Of a DNA stretch of 64,000 bases, positions 59,350 through 64,000 are shown one piece after another. Source of the stretch: Heliocidaris tuberculata (Eukaryota; Echinodermata; Echinoidea; Camarodonta; Echinometridae); assembly GCA_025618425.1 (NCBI GenBank), contig CM046844.1, positions 3,276,665 through 3,340,664 on the forward strand, in the 5' to 3' direction. Under the pieces are notes generated by a model. That model did not search any database. It saw only the letters and a program-made list of their open reading frames with translations, and was not told the DNA's origin. Positions within the stretch are counted from its first letter, which is position 1; each line of letters starts with the position of its first letter. Position numbers and translations under genes: made by a program.

Positions 59350-59353
59350 TCTG

Positions 59354-59406
<53 letters not shown>

Positions 59407-59510
59407 GTCTCTGTCTCTCTGTCTGTCTCTTTCTCTGTCTCTCTCTCTCTGTCTGTCTCTTTCTCTCTCTCTCTCTCTCTCTTTGTCTCTGTCTCTACTT
59501 TTCTTTCCCC
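59350..59510 (+). repeat. (CT)n microsatellite
   Basis: Long TCTCTC/TGTCTC tract after CACCGATATGCGTCTG. Homologous to 53930-54040. Confidence 0.95.
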
Positions 59511-60050
59511 CTCTCGGCCCCTACCTAGCAACTTTTCTCCCCTTCCTCACCTACCCCCCCCCCCCCCCTTCCTTACTTTTTCACAAGCTTCCTCGCATTC
59601 ACCGGGTCTTTTCCTTGTTACTTCCCAATTTTTAGCGCTGTTGTTTATCCATCCTGAATTTAAAGTGCATCATGATAGCCAACTGCTATATTATGTGCAT
59701 TGTACAATACACAAAGATTTGTTTGTTACAGAACTATATTATGCGCCTTGTTGATATCTATTGCATTTCGAGACAACCTTCTTGATCTTAAAAGGTTTTT
59801 GAACTTTCGCTTAAGACCGCTTTTGACCTTTCAGATGGTTCCCACCAGGTCCGTAGAAGAAAACCAAAAAAAAAAACTATCTGCTGTATTGATTTATCTT
59901 AATACATCAACTCAATTTTCCTTCTATTTTTACCTAAATGAGACCCACTTACACATGAAGGCCTTTGTATTAATCAGCAAAATACCAATCCTGTCTCACG
60001 CCCTGAGATGTGATAATCAGATTTTCAACATTTTCACATCCTCTTTTCAG
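59511..60050 (+). other. Intron before the propeller exons
   Basis: A C tract is at 59552-59567. No exon recognised in the 124-codon frame at 59700-60074, which overlaps the real exon in another context. Confidence 0.45.
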
Positions 60051-60281
60051 AATCATCGGCCAAGATGTTCGTGACAGACTATGACGCGAATAGCATCTTT
60101 GTCGCAGACTTACAAGATGAAGTGGTGTTCACCCCCATCCCCACCACCGGAAGGCCATTCTATATAACATACGACCATATAATGCGCAGAATATACTGGT
60201 CAGACTGGACAGACAGAAGAGTTCATCGTGCAAACATAACTGGTGGAAACGAAGAGGGTGTCACTAACAGTGGCAATAATG
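60051..60281 (+). CDS. EGF/mucin/YWTD gene, LDL-receptor class B (YWTD) exon 1
   Basis: Seventy-seven codons' worth, phase 1 on both sides (acceptor CTTTTCAG ends 60050, donor G|GTAAGA at 60282). It opens with ESSAKMFVTDYDANSIFVAD and includes GRPFYITYDHIMRRIYWSDW, then TDRRVHRANITGG. RIYWSDWTDRRVHRANITG is a canonical YWTD blade strand, and NIT a possible N-glycosylation site. In LDL-receptor relatives, six such repeats make a beta-propeller used for ligand binding and release. The ES at the start echoes the mucin exons, so the stalk runs straight into the propeller. Confidence 0.88.
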
Positions 60282-61298
60282 GTAAGAAGTAGGTCTCCTG
60301 CCAACATTCCTTATAATCATGATAATAGAACAAAACTCAAACAATCCCACTCCATCCTCTCCAACGGAAGTCCTAGTCTATATGAAACATGACACCGTCA
60401 AAAAAAAAAAGATCATCTGGTCTGAGTGACGCTAAATATCAGCAGTCAATTTCATGATCACATGCTCCTATTCAGGGGATTTTTGTCATTCTGTTTTTCT
60501 ACTGGTTAATCATGTAATTTTCAGCCTTTCACATTTGATTTCATGTGTGCAGAAATGTACCATGATATTCAAATCAATTATCATGATTCAATTTCATGAG
60601 TTTCCCTTTCCGCAGAGTGCATTGTATGAAACCAACATACAAAACAAAAATATGTCTACAGGTTTCAGGGTTCTGCATAGATTTATCAAACATTGCTATG
60701 TGATAATAAAACGCTCAGAAACATTTGATACAATGTCTCTTTTAGATTACCTTCAGCTAAATCATATATATTATCATAATGATATCACTGACATAACTAA
60801 CTGAACAATACCCTAAGCTGTGTATCTTTCAGTCGACGTGCACATCGATAGCTTAAATTAATTATTGGATAATCAACGCCGTATAAATCTTGAAAAAATA
60901 ATTACTTTCATTTCTGCATCTGTTATACTAGGGTGTAAAAAATGCAAGTTTCCAATGTTATTGTTTTAAACTGAAGAGAGCTCTGTTCTGTTAAACTCAG
61001 ATTTTGACAGTGTGGTGCTGGATATTGTATTTTATCTTGTTTAGGAAGCCGGAAAAAGAACCGTGTGTATGGTATCGCTAAATGTTCAGAGGTCATTATG
61101 ATCCCCTGTCTGATGGACACAGGGAGAGAAGTTCTTTTACAAAGTAGACAGTTTGAAGCTTCTTCTTATTTGGTAGAGTCCTACATTTATAATTCATCTG
61201 AAAATCTGAACTTTACCAAATATGAACTTAATTAATGCATTGTGCGTATTATACACACCCATAACATTACATAAAGCTCCTTAAGGGCCGGTTCCGTA

Positions 61299-61593
61299 TC
61301 ACCGACAACAAAACGAGTCCCCAAAACTATGAATAGGTTGCAAAATGTGTTTTGTTGACATCAATATCGGAACTTCCACCAGACAGGACACCTGCATGAA
61401 TTTCATTAATACTAACAATACGTTCAGGGACCATCTGAAGAAGTGGAAAAGATGCATCGGCTCTATACGACAATGACGCATACATAAACAAATCCCTTAT
61501 TTCTGTGTCAATAGACTTTCTACCCCCAACGACTATGTACCTTCCTTTTCCATCTGTCACCCTGATATTTAACTGGCTTAGTGTCCTGTACAT
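61299..61593 (-). pseudogene. Unrecognised frameshifted ORF fragment
   Basis: An 88-codon minus-strand frame (VTDGKGRYIVVGGRKSID, then YASLSYRADASFPLL and LQMVPERIVSINEIH) looks protein-like. After its stop another frame continues with FLGTRFVVGDTEPALKEL if one base is skipped. I do not recognise the family. A decayed transposon or gene copy in the intron is likely. Confidence 0.35.
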
Positions 61594-61753
61594 CTTTTAA
61601 AAGCTCCAAATCATTATCAAAATAATTATTATGTAGCGGCCTGTATAGCATTTCGACAAAAATGCGAACCGGTACATCATTTTCAATCATTTTCCATTAT
61701 CTTGACCTCTTTAAGAGTATTTTTTAATTTTTGAAAGTGTATATTGTTGAAAA

Positions 61754-62421
61754 CAGGCGCGCCGGAAGCAGTTTGGGATGGGGGGGGGGGGGCAAACATT
61801 CAAGGGGGCTCACCTTTCAAGGGTTCATGTCTTCTCACCCCTAAAAAACACACGCTTTCCCACCCTCTCACAACAATACAGATCCTATACTGCTAAATCA
61901 AGATTTTACTCAAAAATTCTCTGACAAGCAAGAAAAAAAAAAAAAAAAAAAAAAAAAAGGTTATCAGAACTTTTGGGGTGTATTTTTACTGGAAATTTCT
62001 CTGACAAGCAAAAAAAACAAAACAGCAGAATTATGCTAAAATTCTGCTAAATTTTGTCAAATTATGCTAAAGCGGTCAAAATTCTGCCAGAAAGCAGAAT
62101 TCTGCCAACTCTGGCAACCTTGCGCTAATACAAAACCTCCACTACGTTAAAGTTTAAAGTTTGAATGCTTTATCTGTTTTCAGTGATCTCCATGAATACG
62201 AAAAATGAATACAAAGGCTTACAATTACGTAATAAAGCAATCAAGCTTTTAATATACACACGATTTTTACTCCTTTACTACTTTTTTTTTTTTTTATGGG
62301 GGGGGGGGGCTTTTGGGGGGCGAAAATGCATTTTGCCCCCCCCCCCCCACTTTTTCGTTTGGGGGGGGCGACTGCCCCCCCTGCCCCCCCCCCCCCCCCC
62401 TCCCCACTTCCGGCGCCTATG
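61754..62421. mobile_element. 668-bp hAT-like element with 8-bp target duplication
   Basis: CAGGCGCGCCGGAAG at the left and CTTCCGGCGCCTATG at the right are inverse with small changes. GTTGAAAA lies on both sides (61746-61753 and 62422-62429). The inside holds G tracts, an A run (61930-61958), repeated TCTCTGACAAGCAA, and a G/C homopolymer block near the right end. Confidence 0.9.
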
Positions 62422-62913
62422 GTTGAAAACTCAATCCGATTTGGCATGGAAATTGGAATCGTTCCTCCAGTTATGATGATATTTCTGATTGAACTGTTAT
62501 TCTTACTGCGGTACGAACTGAACTCTTATTATTTATATGTCTATGAATTTTCTCAATCATCCAGGTGGTATAAATAACATTAAATATTATAGAAAAGTCA
62601 ACTGGACTTACTCTGTGTTAGCTCGCGACAATTCACATCCTCTCCTTCCTGGAACACTTCATTAGACAGACTGGTCTTTGGCCGCAAATGGTTGTTGACC
62701 ATTCATATTGAATACCCACTTTCATTCCCCTCTCTAGACGTTGACCATTTTTCTTTTGATTTTCAAAGATTTTTTTCAAAGATTATATTCTCGGACTACA
62801 TTGAAAAATTGATAAACGATTCAACTTTATATTTTAACCATCGTGTCTAAATATACAAAGTACATTATAAGAAATCATGAGCTTGTATCAATTTTGTTTC
62901 ATATAAATTGTAG

Positions 62914-63091
62914 CACCTCATGGGATTGCCATTGCTGAGACAATGAAGATTCTCTACATCGCTTACCGTTCGTCAAACAAAATAACATCCATGTCGATTG
63001 AACCGGACAGCCCTACACCAGGAACTGAAACTGACTTTGTAACGCAAGGTATTACCAATCCTATAGCGTTGGCGGTAGATGAACAACAGGG
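62914..63091 (+). CDS. EGF/mucin/YWTD gene, YWTD exon 2; gene continues beyond the window
   Basis: Enters in phase 1 (acceptor TTGTAG ends 62913) and leaves in phase 2 at GG|GTGTGT. It reads APHGIAIAETMKILYIAYRS, then NKITSMSIEP, FVTQGITNPIALAVDEQQGG. This is the next blade: GIAIxxxxKILYIA replaces the canonical LAVDxxxRxLYWTD, with Tyr kept and Trp changed to Ile. IALAVDEQQG is the start of a further blade whose YW should follow in the next exon. No such exon was found before 64000, so the gene runs off the right end. Confidence 0.82.
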
Positions 63092-64000
63092 GTGTGTATT
63101 ATAAACCATTTGTTTAATTTACGATATAAAAAAGCTCGTTTAGTTGACACTTTGTTTGATTTTTTTTTCTTAGTTTCAGCAAAAATTTTCGATGGCTGTT
63201 CGTATATTTACTGATTGATTTGCAACAGCCCTTCCTTTTTTTTTTAGGGGGGGGATCAGTTTTCACATTTTATCCACACAATTAACATAGCTTTTCCGGC
63301 CAATTTAATAATTTTGTCACTCAAATTAATTTTTCGTGCATTCAAATTAACGCGAATGTCGTACTGGGGCGAGTTCCGTAAAGTCAAATTAATATGTTTT
63401 AGCATGTACGGATGCGCATTCAAATTACAAGTTTGGACACTTTTTGTAAAAGATCCGCGCATTCAATTTAACACGGTAAGCCTTACGGGTTTGTTTGCGG
63501 CATTCAGTTACATTTAGAGGCGACCAGTTTGCTCATTCGTACATTCATTTTAATGGATTATGGCACAGAATTGAGAACAAATAATGGAATCAAGGAGTCA
63601 GTCTGTTATAATTTAGTGGAGGGTTACACGCTTGCGGGTCAGTAAATTATTCTTTTTGGAGGGTATCACTAGCATTATTTGCCGTCCTATTGTAAGGACG
63701 TGTTCAATTCTTAAATCATGCTGTGGTATGTTTATTTTTCCAACAATGAAAGACTTAGATTGGTGACAAAAAAATATCTCCACATCCTCTGTACGCCACT
63801 GGTAAATTGTAGTGTACAGTGTTGATGAAATAATAAGATTTCCTTGTTTTTCCCATTTTGATACTCATTATGAAGATAGAATACAACCAAGAAACTGCAT
63901 GTATATAGTACTTATTGAATTTGTGATTCTTTATTTTGTCACTGATAAATATCTTATTTTAGGATCGAGTGATTACCTTAATAATCTCCCAGATTAAATT
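63092..64000 (+). other. Intron sequence to window end
   Basis: A G run at 63247-63254 and AT-rich sequence. No exon recognised. Confidence 0.4.

Larger units (their letters stand above)
60282..62913 (+). other. Intron between propeller exons
   Basis: Holds a minus-strand ORF fragment (61299-61593), a hAT-like element (61754-62421) and a plain AT-rich remainder. No further YWTD exon was seen, and the two flanking exons join in phase with a sensible blade sequence. Confidence 0.5.

Overview
The window is repeat-rich, AT-rich nuclear DNA from an animal: split genes with GT-AG introns, no operons or ribosome binding sites, and long introns full of DNA-transposon fossils, tRNA-derived SINEs, LINE relics and microsatellites. 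The mix (short palindromic MITEs with a shared core, hAT-type elements with G tracts and 8-bp target duplications, three related tRNA-headed SINEs) resembles sea urchin and other echinoderm genomes. That placement is an inference from style plus a deuterostome-like gene; no marker here fixes the species. One assembly gap of exactly 500 N lies at 1762-2261.

Two real split genes can be rebuilt, both on the + strand. The first (exons 14149-14266, 15042-15192, 20276-20574) is the 3' half of a sphingomyelin-synthase-related enzyme, closest in motif content to SMSr/SAMD8. It carries both catalytic motifs and ends at a stop at 20572-20574. Its 5' exons (SAM domain, first membrane segments) were not found and probably lie upstream.

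The second begins near 37.68 kb and runs off the right end. Exons 1-2 encode a signal peptide (37684-37695, 42302-42362), exon 3 a Cys-containing segment (47043-47270), and exon 4 an EGF module (50288-50389). A run of small Ser/Thr/Pro-rich mucin-like exons follows (51491, 52584, 53655, 57775, 58254, plus a decayed copy at 59151). Two exons of an LDL-receptor class B (YWTD) beta-propeller come last (60051-60281, 62914-63091). From the end of exon 2 to the start of the last exon every junction is phase 1, so each exon can be duplicated without breaking frame. The 52.4-59.4 kb region shows this: exon, intron, CT microsatellite and a flanking module recur several times. I do not know a named gene with this architecture.

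Layout: 0-2.5 kb unassigned with a gap; 2.6-6.0 kb one 3.4-kb foldback transposon; 6-14 kb repeats; 14-21 kb SMSr-like gene; 21-37 kb gene-poor, with many palindromic elements and one broken ORF interrupted by a MITE (30.9-31.6 kb); 37.7-64 kb the EGF/mucin/YWTD gene, whose first intron holds LINE debris inside a tandem repeat and whose other introns hold hAT elements, foldbacks, a SINE and satellites. No rRNA, bona fide tRNA or CRISPR was seen.
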